IMG/VR virus record: IMGVR_UViG_3300047494_000262
Coordinates: 1-30,736 of that record
Strand: one strand, 5' to 3'
DNA: 30,736 bases
Origin: a virus
The notes beneath the pieces are model-generated. The model was not told the origin of the DNA. It ran no database searches and was given only the letters and a program-made list of their open reading frames with translations. Each line of letters opens with the position of its first letter. Positions within the stretch are counted from its first letter, which is position 1. Position numbers and translations under genes: made by a program. Below, in pieces: positions 22,293-30,374 of the stretch.

Positions 22293-22877
22293 TCAGCCTT
22301 TCAGTGAGTAGACCCGCTCCCCGGACTCGCCCTTGGCGGATATTACCGTCAGGCCGTGCTTCTTCGCGAGGGAACCGCCCGCGCTCATCAGCGCCCGCGT
22401 GGTGTGCTGCTGCCAGCCCATCTCGGCCATGATCTCCTTGAGCGTTACGCCGCCTCCGCGTTTCAGCATCTCGATAATGCGGCTGGTCTTGCTGCCCTCA
22501 CGCGGGCCTGCGGCTGCCGTGGCGGCAAGGGGCGTTTCCTTCGGCTCCGCGGCGTTGTCCCCGGCGGGAGCCTCCTCGGGCGCGACGTCGGGCGTTTGTG
22601 GCGCAACGGGCTCGACCGTGGGAGCCGGTGTCGCTTCGCCGAGGCTCTGAAGGGCCTTCCAGATGCGTTCGGTGGCTGTCTTGCGGCTGGTGAACTTCGT
22701 TACGGCCTTGACGCCGGGCAGGCTGTTCCATATCTCAATCAGCCGCTTGTTGTCCGCGCCGATCAGGTCGGCGAATTGTTCTTCTGTGGCGAAGACCCCG
22801 GCGTCGGTATCGCGGGCTGCCTTGCGGGAGGCGTGGACGGCGATGTTGTTCTCGGCGTCGATCGTAAAGTGTTTCAT
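22293..22877 (-). CDS. DUF3489-type protein
   Basis: A 194-aa minus-strand protein. ATG 22877 follows GGAG (ccgcaaggagaaaaag). The N-terminal 70 residues hold FTIDAENNIAVHAS and a helical FATEEQFADLIGADNKRLIEIWNSL. A Pro/Ala/Glu linker covers about residues 83-125. The C-terminal 65 residues (SKTSRIIEMLKRGGGVTLKEI, then MGWQQHTTRALMSAGGSL, then KGESGERVYSL) match DUF3489, which looks like a winged helix. Function is not established; a DNA-binding regulatory role is likely. It is followed by a strong terminator and is divergent from the large terminase. Confidence 0.85.
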   Translation of the reverse strand: MKHFTIDAENNIAVHASRKAARDTDAGVFATEEQFADLIGADNKRLIEIWNSLPGVKAVTKFTSRKTATERIWKALQSLGEATPAPTVEPVAPQTPDVAPEEAPAGDNAAEPKETPLAATAAAGPREGSKTSRIIEMLKRGGGVTLKEIMAEMGWQQHTTRALMSAGGSLAKKHGLTVISAKGESGERVYSLKG

Positions 22878-22908
22878 CTTTTTCTCCTTGCGGGGACTCT
22901 GTCGCCGC

Positions 22909-22950
22909 GATCACATTCATCGCTCCGCTCGGAAACACAAGCAAGTTAAT
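22909..22950. promoter_or_regulatory. Shared divergent control sequence, right copy
   Basis: Minus strand: ATTAACTTGCTTGTG (22950-22936), 10 bases, GAGCGA, 4 bases, TGTGATC. It matches the left copy at 17236-17276. It lies between the DUF3489 gene (minus) and the large terminase gene (plus). A 15-bp match alone could arise by chance in 30 kb, but the equal position, spacing and gene orientation argue for a duplicated control region. Confidence 0.5.
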
Positions 22951-22982
22951 TCTGCGGCCGGGCGCAAGAAACCTAAATCGAT

Positions 22983-24608
22983 GTGCCCTTCTCCGAGCAG
23001 CACGCAACCGCAGCCTGTAACTTTTTCGAACTTGTACTGAAGCACAGTGCGGACGAATGGTACGGCCAGCCGTTCCTTCTTTGCCCCTGGCAGGAAGAGG
23101 CGCTTTGTCAGATCTTCGGCCAACTGGACGAAGCAGGAAACCGAATCATCGAAATGGTCTACATCGAAACGCCCAAGAAATCCGGCAAGACGGAATTTGC
23201 CGCCGGTATTGTGCTGTTCGTGCTGCTGACGAGTCACCTGCAGGGATGCCAGGTCTACGGCGCCGCCTCCGCGACACGCCAGGCGATGAACGTTTACCGC
23301 GCTGCCTGCAAGATGGTCGAGCAATCGCCTCTGTTGAAGAAGCGCCTGCGGGTCCTTCGCGGCACGAACCGGATCGTGAAGCGGTCGGACCCCGACTCCT
23401 TCTATGCAGCGATTGCGGCCGACGGCGACGTGGGGGATGGTGTCAATCCGGCGTGCGTGATCGCGGACGAGCTCCACCGCTGGAAGACCCGCAAGCAGAT
23501 TGAGAATTGGGACGTCCTGTCGAACGGCGGCATCACGCGGCAGCAGACACTGACCATCGCGATCACGACGGCGGGCGTGCAAAACGAATCGCCTCTTGCG
23601 TGGCGGCTGCACGAAAAGACCCGCAAGGTCGAAGAGGGCATCGTTTCCGATCCGAAGTTTTACGGCCGGATCTATGGCGCGGCGAGAGAAGACGACCCCG
23701 CGGCCCCCGAGACATGGATCAAGGCGAATCCCAGCCTGAAGCAGAACGGTGGTTTTCTCGACATCGCGAAGATCCGCGACCAGTATGTCTCGCACGCCGC
23801 GGAGGGAGATCTTACATCGTTCAAACGCTACTTCCTGAATATGTGGGACCAGAAGGAATCGCGCGCCATCGATTTGGTCCTGTGGGATGCCTCCCGAGGC
23901 GACTGGGAGGCTGGCGGCCTTCTGCCGAAAGCGCCCGACGACGTGATCCGCCTGTTGCCCCGCGATTTACTCAGGCACTTCATCAAACGCCGCTGCTGGG
24001 CCGGGGTCGATCTTTCGATGAGCACCGATCTTTCCGCAGTGGCTTTCGTGTTTCCTTGCGATGACGGCGGCTACGACATCCTGCCCTTCTTCTGGACGCC
24101 CGCAGCGAAGGTGAGGCAGCGGCAACTCCGAGACGGCATGCCGTACCAGCAGTGGGCGGAAGAAGGGTTTATCGAACTCTCGCCGGGCAGTGTGATCGAT
24201 TACCGCGACGTCAGGGCGCGCATCGAATGGGGCGTCCATATGTTCGACGTTCAGGAGATCTGCTTCGATCCGTGGAACTCCCGCGAGATGTCGGTGCCGA
24301 TGGTCGAGGAAGGATTTCCGTGCATCGAGGTTCGCCAGGGATTCCAGACGCTGTCCGAGCCGTCGAAGAAGTTGCTTGAACTGGTGGCGTCTGCGCGGCT
24401 TTATCACGGGGGCCACCCGGTATTGCGCTGGAACGCAAGCTGCCTGAATGCCAAATGGGCCAACGACAACCTGATGTTCTCGAAGCCCGACCGGGAGAAG
24501 AACTCGTCCCGCATTGACGGAATCTCGGCGGCAGTGAACGCGTTGCACCGCGCGCTGGTGATGGAGAGCAAGACGGTGACTTACACCGGGCTCCGGAGCG
24601 TCGGCTAG
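22983..24608 (+). CDS. Terminase large subunit
   Basis: A 541-aa packaging ATPase/nuclease of the phage terminase family. The ATPase part shows PFLLCPWQEEAL, Walker A-like ETPKKSGKTE (62-71) and Walker B CVIADELHRW (Asp162-Glu163). The C-terminal nuclease part begins with WAGVDLSMSTDLSAVAF (Asp343) and carries later acidic residues (ICFDPWNSREM). It starts at GTG 22983; an ATG two bases earlier is in another frame. The ribosome site is weak. The portal gene begins right after the stop. It pumps DNA into proheads together with the small subunit encoded about 6.2 kb upstream. Confidence 0.95.
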   Translation: MPFSEQHATAACNFFELVLKHSADEWYGQPFLLCPWQEEALCQIFGQLDEAGNRIIEMVYIETPKKSGKTEFAAGIVLFVLLTSHLQGCQVYGAASATRQAMNVYRAACKMVEQSPLLKKRLRVLRGTNRIVKRSDPDSFYAAIAADGDVGDGVNPACVIADELHRWKTRKQIENWDVLSNGGITRQQTLTIAITTAGVQNESPLAWRLHEKTRKVEEGIVSDPKFYGRIYGAAREDDPAAPETWIKANPSLKQNGGFLDIAKIRDQYVSHAAEGDLTSFKRYFLNMWDQKESRAIDLVLWDASRGDWEAGGLLPKAPDDVIRLLPRDLLRHFIKRRCWAGVDLSMSTDLSAVAFVFPCDDGGYDILPFFWTPAAKVRQRQLRDGMPYQQWAEEGFIELSPGSVIDYRDVRARIEWGVHMFDVQEICFDPWNSREMSVPMVEEGFPCIEVRQGFQTLSEPSKKLLELVASARLYHGGHPVLRWNASCLNAKWANDNLMFSKPDREKNSSRIDGISAAVNALHRALVMESKTVTYTGLRSVG

Positions 24609-25970
24609 ATGTTTCCCGAGATCACGTCGCGTCTGAAAGGGCTCTTGGATGGATTCGATATGAAGCCTGTCTCCCTCAACCTGAAGGCCGGCGGCTTCAG
24701 CTTCGACGCAGTCAACGTAGGCTGGTACGCCCGCAATGGGTATCCCGGCATCTACTCGATCATGTCCGGCGGCATGCCCGCGTGGTCGGGCGAAGTCGTC
24801 AGCCTTGAGACGGCGCTGAACCATTCCGTGGTGTGGGCCTGCACGCGCCTCATCAGCGAATCGACCGGCTTCATTCCGCTGGTTATGTTGCAGCAGAAGG
24901 ACGGGGTCAAGAGTCCTGCCATTGACCATCCGATGTTCACGGCCATGCGCAACGCGCCGAGCGAAGAAATGACGGCGATGACGTTTCGGGAGACGCTGAC
25001 CAGCCACTGTCTTTTGCAGGGAAACGCCTACGCTCAAATCTTCCGCCGCAGCGGTACCGGCGAAGCCATCGAACTGCACCCTCTGCTGCCGTCGCAGGTC
25101 CGTCCCGACCGCGAACGTGGTGGGCAGCATCGTCTTATCTACCTGGTAAAGGATGGCAACAGCCCCGAGAAGACATTTACGGTCGAGCGAAACAAGCCTC
25201 ACGACCTGCTGCACATCCGCGGAATCGGCGCGACGGGGATCTCCGGCTTCTCGGTCATCACCATGGCGCGGCAGTCGATCGGTACCGCAATTGCGGCCGA
25301 GCGGAACGTGGGGCGGTTCTTCGCCAATGGCGGGCGTGTTCCCTACCTGCTGGAGCATGCGCAGAAGTTCAAGAACGACGCCGACTTCGACAAGTTCCGC
25401 GACGACTGGGAGAAGACCTACCAGCAGGCGCACAAGGCACCGATCCTCGAAAACGGCCTGACCTACAAGCAGATCGGGCTGAGCATGCAGGATTCGCAGA
25501 TGCTCGAAACGCGTCTATTCGACATTCACGAGATCTGCCGCTGGTTCCTGGTCTCGCCGCATCTGGTGGGCGATCTCTCCCGTGCGACGTTCTCGAATAT
25601 CGAGCAGCTTGCTCTCGAGTTCGTGAAGATGACGCTCAGCGCGTGGATAACTCGGTGGGAACAGGAACTCTGGCGTTGCGTGCTGACGCCGGAAGAGAAG
25701 ACGCAGGGCTACTTCTTCAAACACAATCTGAACGCCCTGCTGCGCGGTGACTTCCAAAGCCGCATGGCGGGCTACGCCACGATGCTGCAGAACGGCGTCG
25801 CGAGCGTGGATGAAATCCGCGATCTCGAAGACTGGAACATGCTGCCCGATGGCATCGGTGCCGACTATCACATCCAGCTCAACATGCAGCCGCTGCCGGC
25901 CAATCACGTGCCCGGCGCCACTCAGGGCACCGGCCTCGTGCGGCTCGGCAGTAAACCGAAATCGAACTGA
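24609..25970 (+). CDS. Portal protein, HK97 family
   Basis: A 453-aa HK97-type portal protein, the dodecameric ring through which DNA enters the head. Typical features are ALNHSVVWACTRLISEST in the N-terminal third, MTFRETLTSHCLLQGNAYA, DLLHIRGIGATGISGFSVI, and the C-terminal FSNIEQLALEFVKMTLSAWI and LLRGDFQSRMAGYATMLQNG. Length is normal. The ATG follows the terminase stop (TAG) with no gap, so translation is probably coupled; the ribosome site lies inside the terminase end (gggctccggagcg). Order terminase-portal-protease-capsid is the standard HK97 arrangement. Confidence 0.95.
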   Translation: MFPEITSRLKGLLDGFDMKPVSLNLKAGGFSFDAVNVGWYARNGYPGIYSIMSGGMPAWSGEVVSLETALNHSVVWACTRLISESTGFIPLVMLQQKDGVKSPAIDHPMFTAMRNAPSEEMTAMTFRETLTSHCLLQGNAYAQIFRRSGTGEAIELHPLLPSQVRPDRERGGQHRLIYLVKDGNSPEKTFTVERNKPHDLLHIRGIGATGISGFSVITMARQSIGTAIAAERNVGRFFANGGRVPYLLEHAQKFKNDADFDKFRDDWEKTYQQAHKAPILENGLTYKQIGLSMQDSQMLETRLFDIHEICRWFLVSPHLVGDLSRATFSNIEQLALEFVKMTLSAWITRWEQELWRCVLTPEEKTQGYFFKHNLNALLRGDFQSRMAGYATMLQNGVASVDEIRDLEDWNMLPDGIGADYHIQLNMQPLPANHVPGATQGTGLVRLGSKPKSN

Positions 25971-25986
25971 CAAAAGGAGCCGCTCC

Positions 25987-26961
25987 ATGGCAATCAAGCA
26001 CAAGAACAATCTCCGCATGGAGATCAAGGAGATCTCGGCGGACGGTTCGTTCACCGGGATGCTGAGCGTCTACAACGTTGTCGATCTCGGGAAGGATCTG
26101 GTTGAACCGGGTGCCTTCACCAAGACGATCAAGGATCACGGTAATGAAGTGCCGATGCTGTGGCAGCACAAGCCCGACGTGCCGATCGGTACCCTCACCC
26201 TCGAAGACGGCCCCGACGCTCTGCACGTGAAGGGGCAGCTTCTCATGGAGCTGCCCGAGGCGAAGAAGGCTTACCTCCTTATTAAGGCGCGCATCGTCAG
26301 AGGCCTGTCGATTGGCTTTGACACCGTGAAGGAAGTTCTGGATGGCGGCATCCGCCGGCTGAAAGAGCTTCGCCTGTATGAGGGCAGCATCGTGACCTTC
26401 CCGATGAATGAAGCTGCGCAGATCACCAGCGTCAAACATCTCGCCGAGCGAAAAGAAGATTTCACGACCGAGCTTGCGGAACTCCAGCTTCAGGATGCCG
26501 GTTACCAGATGTGGTGCGCTCTCCGCAATGCGCTCTGTTCGATTCCCTGGAGCGGCCTTTCCCGCGAGGAGAAACTCGCAGCCGCGGCCGCCACCCTGGA
26601 GCAGTTCACTGCGGCGTGGATGGATTACCTGCCCGCGTATCTCGACTGGCTCACGGAAGAGTACGGCGACATGGAGACCGCGAGCCGGAAGCGTCTCGAA
26701 GCGAAGGCACTCCAGTTGAAGGAAGGCCGACGGATCAGCGCGGTCACGAAGAGCCAGATTACCCAGGCGCACGAGCACGTGAAGAGCGCCTCCGATCTCC
26801 TGATTGCACTTTTGGACGGGGAAGCCGACGACGTCGACGAGACCGACGATGACGTCGCTTCCAAGTCGAAAGCCGCGGCGGATACCAAGCCCGAGCCGGT
26901 GCCAGACCACTCGGCAGCAAGTAGCCTCCTTGACTCAATCAAGGCGATGATCCCCGCGTAA
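25987..26961 (+). CDS. HK97-family prohead protease with long C-terminal extension
   Basis: A 324-aa protein; the ATG at 25987 follows a clear AAAGGAG site. The first 170 residues are a prohead serine protease: FTGMLSVYNVVDLGKDLVEPGAF, MLWQHKPD with catalytic His61, GLSIGF with Ser108, and LYEGSIVTFPMNEAAQI. It cleaves the capsid protein's N-terminal part during head maturation. The last 150 residues are helical and then acidic (DDVDETDDDVASKS), longer than the usual 180-220 aa enzyme, and could act as scaffold. Confidence 0.93.
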   Translation: MAIKHKNNLRMEIKEISADGSFTGMLSVYNVVDLGKDLVEPGAFTKTIKDHGNEVPMLWQHKPDVPIGTLTLEDGPDALHVKGQLLMELPEAKKAYLLIKARIVRGLSIGFDTVKEVLDGGIRRLKELRLYEGSIVTFPMNEAAQITSVKHLAERKEDFTTELAELQLQDAGYQMWCALRNALCSIPWSGLSREEKLAAAAATLEQFTAAWMDYLPAYLDWLTEEYGDMETASRKRLEAKALQLKEGRRISAVTKSQITQAHEHVKSASDLLIALLDGEADDVDETDDDVASKSKAAADTKPEPVPDHSAASSLLDSIKAMIPA

Positions 26962-26989
26962 GGGGAAATCCGAAACCGAAGGACCAGAC

Positions 26990-28174
26990 ATGAAACCGCT
27001 CGAACAACAACTCGCAGAGCTGAAAGAACAGCTCGCCGGCCACTTCGACAATGCTGCCAAAGAACAGAAGGCTCTTGGCACCGTGCTCGAAAAGACTCAA
27101 TCCAAAATCACCGCGCTGCAGGCACAGGCCGACGCCATCGACGTCAGGCTTGCCGAGCGCAAGGCTGCGGAAGTTCCTCAGCCCGGCGTGCTCGAAGTTC
27201 TGCAGGCCAATGACAGCGTGAACCGCCTGATGAAGGATCGCGGCGGCCGCGCCGTGGTCACGCTCGAAGGCAAACACGTCCGTGAACTGATGGGGCGCAA
27301 GACCACGATCACATCGAGCGCCGTCGGCGTTGCCACGACCGGCGTCCTGCAGATCGACCGCATCGCCGGGATCACGGCCGAAGCCCGTCAGGTGCTGACG
27401 GTTCGCGATCTTCTGTATGCGCGTCCCACCACGATGCAGGTCGTCGATTTCGTCAAGGTGAATGCGCCCATGGCCATCGCCTCGCCGCAGGTCGAAGCCA
27501 GCGCCAAGGCGGAGAACGCCGTGACGTTCACGTCGGTGTCCGAAAAGGTCCGCACCATCGCGACGTGGATTCCGGCGTCGAAACAGATCCTCGACGACTT
27601 CACCGAGCTGATGGGGTTCATCAACTCCACGCTGCCGTACTACGTGAACCTGGCCGAGGAGATCCAGCTTCTCTCGGGCGATAACACGGGCGAGAATTTG
27701 CACGGCCTGATCACGCAGGCGGCTGCCTTCAACACCGGCCTGTTGTCTTCGAGCAAGGGCTGGAACAAGATCGACATCGTTGGCCGTGCCGTCCAGCAGA
27801 TCACGGGCGCGAAGGAGCTCGATCCGACCTTCATCGTTCTGCACCCGAACGACTGGTGGGAGATGCGTTTGACCAAGGACGGCTTCGGGCGGTACATCCT
27901 GGGCGATCCCCAGACCAATGCGCGCCCGTCGCTGTTCGGTCTCGATGTCGTCTACACGACCAGCATCGCGAACGGCACCTTCCTCATCGGCTCCGGAAAC
28001 CCGGTTGCCTCGGAGATTCGCGACCGCATGGAGATGCAGATCGAGTTCTCGACCGAGCATCAGGACTTCTTCACCAAGAACCTCGTCGCGGTCCGTGGTG
28101 AGAAGCGCGTCGTTCTGGTCGTCAAGCGTCCGAACAGCTACATCAGCGGTTCGTTCACGACCAGCCCGGCCTAA
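26990..28174 (+). CDS. Major capsid protein, HK97 fold
   Basis: A 394-aa major capsid protein. Residues 1-65 form a coiled coil (LEQQLAELKEQLAGHFDNAAKEQ, then ITALQAQADAIDVRL), the delta domain that HK97-type phages remove by protease. The HK97-fold body follows with TTGVLQIDRIAGITAEARQ, VSEKVRTIATWIPASKQILDD, LHPNDWWEMRLTKDGFGRYI and the closing EFSTEHQDFFTKNLVAVRGEKR. The start follows a purine-rich site (gaaggaccagac). A GC-rich hairpin stands after the stop. Neighbours and length fully support the call. Confidence 0.95.
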   Translation: MKPLEQQLAELKEQLAGHFDNAAKEQKALGTVLEKTQSKITALQAQADAIDVRLAERKAAEVPQPGVLEVLQANDSVNRLMKDRGGRAVVTLEGKHVRELMGRKTTITSSAVGVATTGVLQIDRIAGITAEARQVLTVRDLLYARPTTMQVVDFVKVNAPMAIASPQVEASAKAENAVTFTSVSEKVRTIATWIPASKQILDDFTELMGFINSTLPYYVNLAEEIQLLSGDNTGENLHGLITQAAAFNTGLLSSSKGWNKIDIVGRAVQQITGAKELDPTFIVLHPNDWWEMRLTKDGFGRYILGDPQTNARPSLFGLDVVYTTSIANGTFLIGSGNPVASEIRDRMEMQIEFSTEHQDFFTKNLVAVRGEKRVVLVVKRPNSYISGSFTTSPA

Positions 28175-28184
28175 TACCGAGTTA

Positions 28185-28220
28185 CCCCGCCGCTAGCGCG
28201 CTAAACGCCTGGCGGCGGGG
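28185..28220 (+). terminator. GC-rich hairpin after the capsid gene
   Basis: CCCCGCCGC (28185-28193) and GCGGCGGGG (28212-28220) form a perfect 9-bp stem around an 18-base loop that itself contains AGCGCGCT. It lies 10 bases after the capsid stop. There is no U-run, so it may be a partial terminator or an mRNA-stabilising hairpin that boosts capsid over downstream expression. Confidence 0.5.
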
Positions 28221-28240
28221 CAGTTCAGAGGAAAACCCAA

Positions 28241-28621
28241 ATGCGAGTGATAGCGAACCGGCAACTGGCCGGTAATTACGGCGTCGTAACCACGGGGCAG
28301 GAGTTCGACGCCGACGAGGATGTCGCGCGCCAGTTACTTCGTGCGGGCCTTGTGAAGAGGCCGGACCCGCCGGCCATGGTCTATGAGACGAAGGTAATCG
28401 TCCCCGAGGCCCCGGAGGCGGCTCCGCGGGATGTCTTTCGTGACGTGTCTCTGCCTGACGCGGAACCGGCTGGAATGGCTGCCGAGAGCCATCGAGAGCT
28501 TTCAGGGGCAGACGTTCACACGCCGCGAACTGATGATTCTCGCGGACGGACAGGACGTAAGCCATCTGGTTCCGGAGGACGATCCGCGAGTCAGGCTGAT
28601 TCATCTGGACGGCAGACCTGA
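28241..28621 (+). CDS. Small probable head-completion/connector-position protein; 3' half overlaps a glycosyltransferase gene
   Basis: A 126-aa open frame after GAGGAAAACCCAA. The first 62 residues look coding: MRVIANRQLAGNYGVVTTG, QEFDADEDVARQLLRAGLVKR, PPAMVYETKVIVPEAPE. This is like the small proteins that follow capsid genes in HK97-type phages. From residue 64 on the frame overlaps the next gene by 191 bases in another frame and turns into low-complexity sequence (Ser/Gly/Arg-rich), as expected when the other frame is the constrained one. The protein may truly have this tail, or ribosomes may shift by +1 into the glycosyltransferase frame. Head-tail connector role is inferred from position only. 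Confidence 0.65.
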   Translation: MRVIANRQLAGNYGVVTTGQEFDADEDVARQLLRAGLVKRPDPPAMVYETKVIVPEAPEAAPRDVFRDVSLPDAEPAGMAAESHRELSGADVHTPRTDDSRGRTGRKPSGSGGRSASQADSSGRQT

Positions 28622-29048
28622 GGTTGGAGCGAAGCGAAACTACGGATGCGAGCGCGCGGCGGGCGAGATCATCGCCCATTGGGATGACGACGATTATTCG
28701 GCTCCCGAACGGCTCGCCGATCAGATTCGACGACTTCGTGAGAGCGGGAAGGCCGTTACGGGCTTTCATTCCATGCGTTTCACCGATGGCGTCCGGTGGT
28801 GGAAGTACGAAGGCACCCGCAATTACGCGCTCGGCACGTCGCTGTGCTACCGGCGGGACTGGTGGAGCACTCACCGTTTTCCCGTGCTTCAGGTCGGCGA
28901 GGATAACCAGTTCGTCGCCGCGGCCCACGCCGCGGGCGAACTTGTAACGGCAGACGCGGGCGATCTGATGTACGCGACAAATCACTCCGGGAATACGAGC
29001 CCGCGGAAGCTGGGCGATAACTGGAAACCGATTTACGGAAATCAATGA
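28431..29048 (+). CDS. Family-2-type glycosyltransferase (first copy)
   Basis: A 205-aa GT-A-fold glycosyltransferase. The N-terminus SFVTCLCLTRNRLEWLPRAI is the usual first strand and helix. GAKRNYGCERAAGEIIAHWDDDDY (split by the conserved AKRN at 67-70 and DDDD at 85-88) holds the nucleotide-sugar/metal site. A later WWSTHRFPVLQVGEDNQF has the ED of the acceptor-binding region. It would move a sugar from a nucleotide donor to an unknown acceptor. Short length and phage context suggest modification of phage DNA or virion protein. The start lies inside the previous gene; GGAGG is about 13 bases upstream of the ATG. Confidence 0.88.
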   Translation: MSFVTCLCLTRNRLEWLPRAIESFQGQTFTRRELMILADGQDVSHLVPEDDPRVRLIHLDGRPEVGAKRNYGCERAAGEIIAHWDDDDYSAPERLADQIRRLRESGKAVTGFHSMRFTDGVRWWKYEGTRNYALGTSLCYRRDWWSTHRFPVLQVGEDNQFVAAAHAAGELVTADAGDLMYATNHSGNTSPRKLGDNWKPIYGNQ

Positions 29049-29064
29049 AATCGAAAGGACAAAA

Positions 29065-29688
29065 ATGAAGAGAGGCCTAATCGGGTTCGTCTTCCTACTG
29101 CCGCTGGCCCTGGCTCAGCGACCGCCGACCGGTGGCCAGATCGTCGGGGTGTCGGGCAACGGGAATACTTCCGTCACCAGCACGGGCGCGCAGACGCCAG
29201 GAGCCTGCGTTGTTATCGACGCAAACGGTAACCATGTCGCCGGGCTGTGCAACGCCGTAAGAAATCACCAGAGCCAACTCCCCGGCGTGTTGGCGAATGG
29301 GACCGATCAAACCCTTTTCACGTACAGCGTCCCGGCGGGCACGATGGGCGCGGCCGGGTGCATTCATGCGGAGTTTGCATTCCAGCAATCGGCTGGCGGC
29401 GGAACTCCTAAGTTCTGGTTTGGATCGACCGCTGTCACTATTTACCCTGGCAGCGGCGACACTAGCGTCTGGATCACGAGCGTTCGGGTTTGCAATAACG
29501 CGGGTGCGACGGGAGCGCAGCAGATCGTCGCAAACGTGATCGCCTACGCCGGGGCCAATTTCGTTTCATGGAGCGGCGGCGTGTTCAACACTTCAGCGCA
29601 GGATACAACCGCCGCAGTGATCATGAAACTGACCGGCACGGGCGGAACTTCGAACACATTTACTCCGGTCGATTGGACGGTATGGTGA
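29065..29688 (+). CDS. Protein with N-terminal signal peptide, Thr/Gly/Ser-rich beta protein
   Basis: A 207-aa protein with ATG after AAAGGAC. Residues 1-18 (MKRGLIGFVFLLPLALAQ) are a classical signal peptide ending in an A-x-A-like cleavage site. The rest is beta-rich, with NGNTSVTSTGAQTPGACVV and a later VPAGTMGAAGCIHAEFAFQQ and TPKFWFGSTAVTIYP, like small jelly-roll or carbohydrate-like phage surface domains. A secretion signal is unusual among head genes. It lies between two glycosyltransferase genes and overlaps the second by seven bases. It may be a decoration or adhesin-like protein; function unknown. Confidence 0.7.
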   Translation: MKRGLIGFVFLLPLALAQRPPTGGQIVGVSGNGNTSVTSTGAQTPGACVVIDANGNHVAGLCNAVRNHQSQLPGVLANGTDQTLFTYSVPAGTMGAAGCIHAEFAFQQSAGGGTPKFWFGSTAVTIYPGSGDTSVWITSVRVCNNAGATGAQQIVANVIAYAGANFVSWSGGVFNTSAQDTTAAVIMKLTGTGGTSNTFTPVDWTVW

Positions 29689-30374
29689 ATCTTTCCGTAA
29701 TCATCCCGAGCAGAACGGCGGCGAACCTGATCCCGTGCGTCGAGGCCGTGCGGAGGCACGAGCCGGAGGCGCGAATCGTCATCGTGGACGACAGTCCGGA
29801 TCTGTCGCTTCACCCGAAGCCCGGCTGGACACCTGGGATTGCCCTTGAGGGAGTGAAGCCGTTCATCTACGCGCGAAACTGCAACCTCGGAATTCGGGCA
29901 GCTGGCTTGGACGACGTAGTGTTACTGAATGACGACGCGTTGCTCGAAACCGCCCGTGGACTCGGGGCGATGCAACGTGCTGCGGAACTTCACCCCGAGT
30001 ATGGGGTCATCGGCGCGGTGACGAATGTCACGGGCCAGCTTCTACAGCGACCGCATGGGATCGGGCTGCGCGAGGTTCCGCACATCGCTTTCGTGTGCGT
30101 GCTGATTCCACGCCGCACGATTGATCGAGTCGGTTTGCTGGACGAAAGGTACTGCCTCGATTATGGTGTCGAAGACCTCGACTACTGCGAAGCCACCCGC
30201 CGAGCAGGGTTCAAGGTCGGCGTGTTCGATCACTGCTACGTGGATCACGGACGCCTGACCAGTTCGTTCCGCGGCAACCCTTTGACCACGCGGAGTTTCG
30301 CGAGAAACAAGGCGCTCTTTGACGAAAAATGGGGGTGTGATCTACTGGGTGAGTTCCGCGAAAGAAACGCATGA
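29682..30374 (+). CDS. Family-2 glycosyltransferase (second copy)
   Basis: A 230-aa GT-A-fold protein starting at ATG 29682, overlapping the previous stop by seven bases. It shows LSVIIPSRTAANLIPCVEAV at the N-terminus, VIVDDSPD (Asp36-Asp37), ARNCNLGIRAA (64-74) and VVLLNDDALL (the DxD-like NDD at 83-85), then a late YGVEDLDYCEATRRAGFKV with the acceptor-side ED. These are standard GT2 family landmarks. It differs strongly from the first copy in the DxD region (LNDDA against WDDDD), so it is not a recent duplicate. Donor and acceptor are unknown. It is coupled to the last gene by ATGA. Confidence 0.92.
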   Translation: MVNLSVIIPSRTAANLIPCVEAVRRHEPEARIVIVDDSPDLSLHPKPGWTPGIALEGVKPFIYARNCNLGIRAAGLDDVVLLNDDALLETARGLGAMQRAAELHPEYGVIGAVTNVTGQLLQRPHGIGLREVPHIAFVCVLIPRRTIDRVGLLDERYCLDYGVEDLDYCEATRRAGFKVGVFDHCYVDHGRLTSSFRGNPLTTRSFARNKALFDEKWGCDLLGEFRERNA

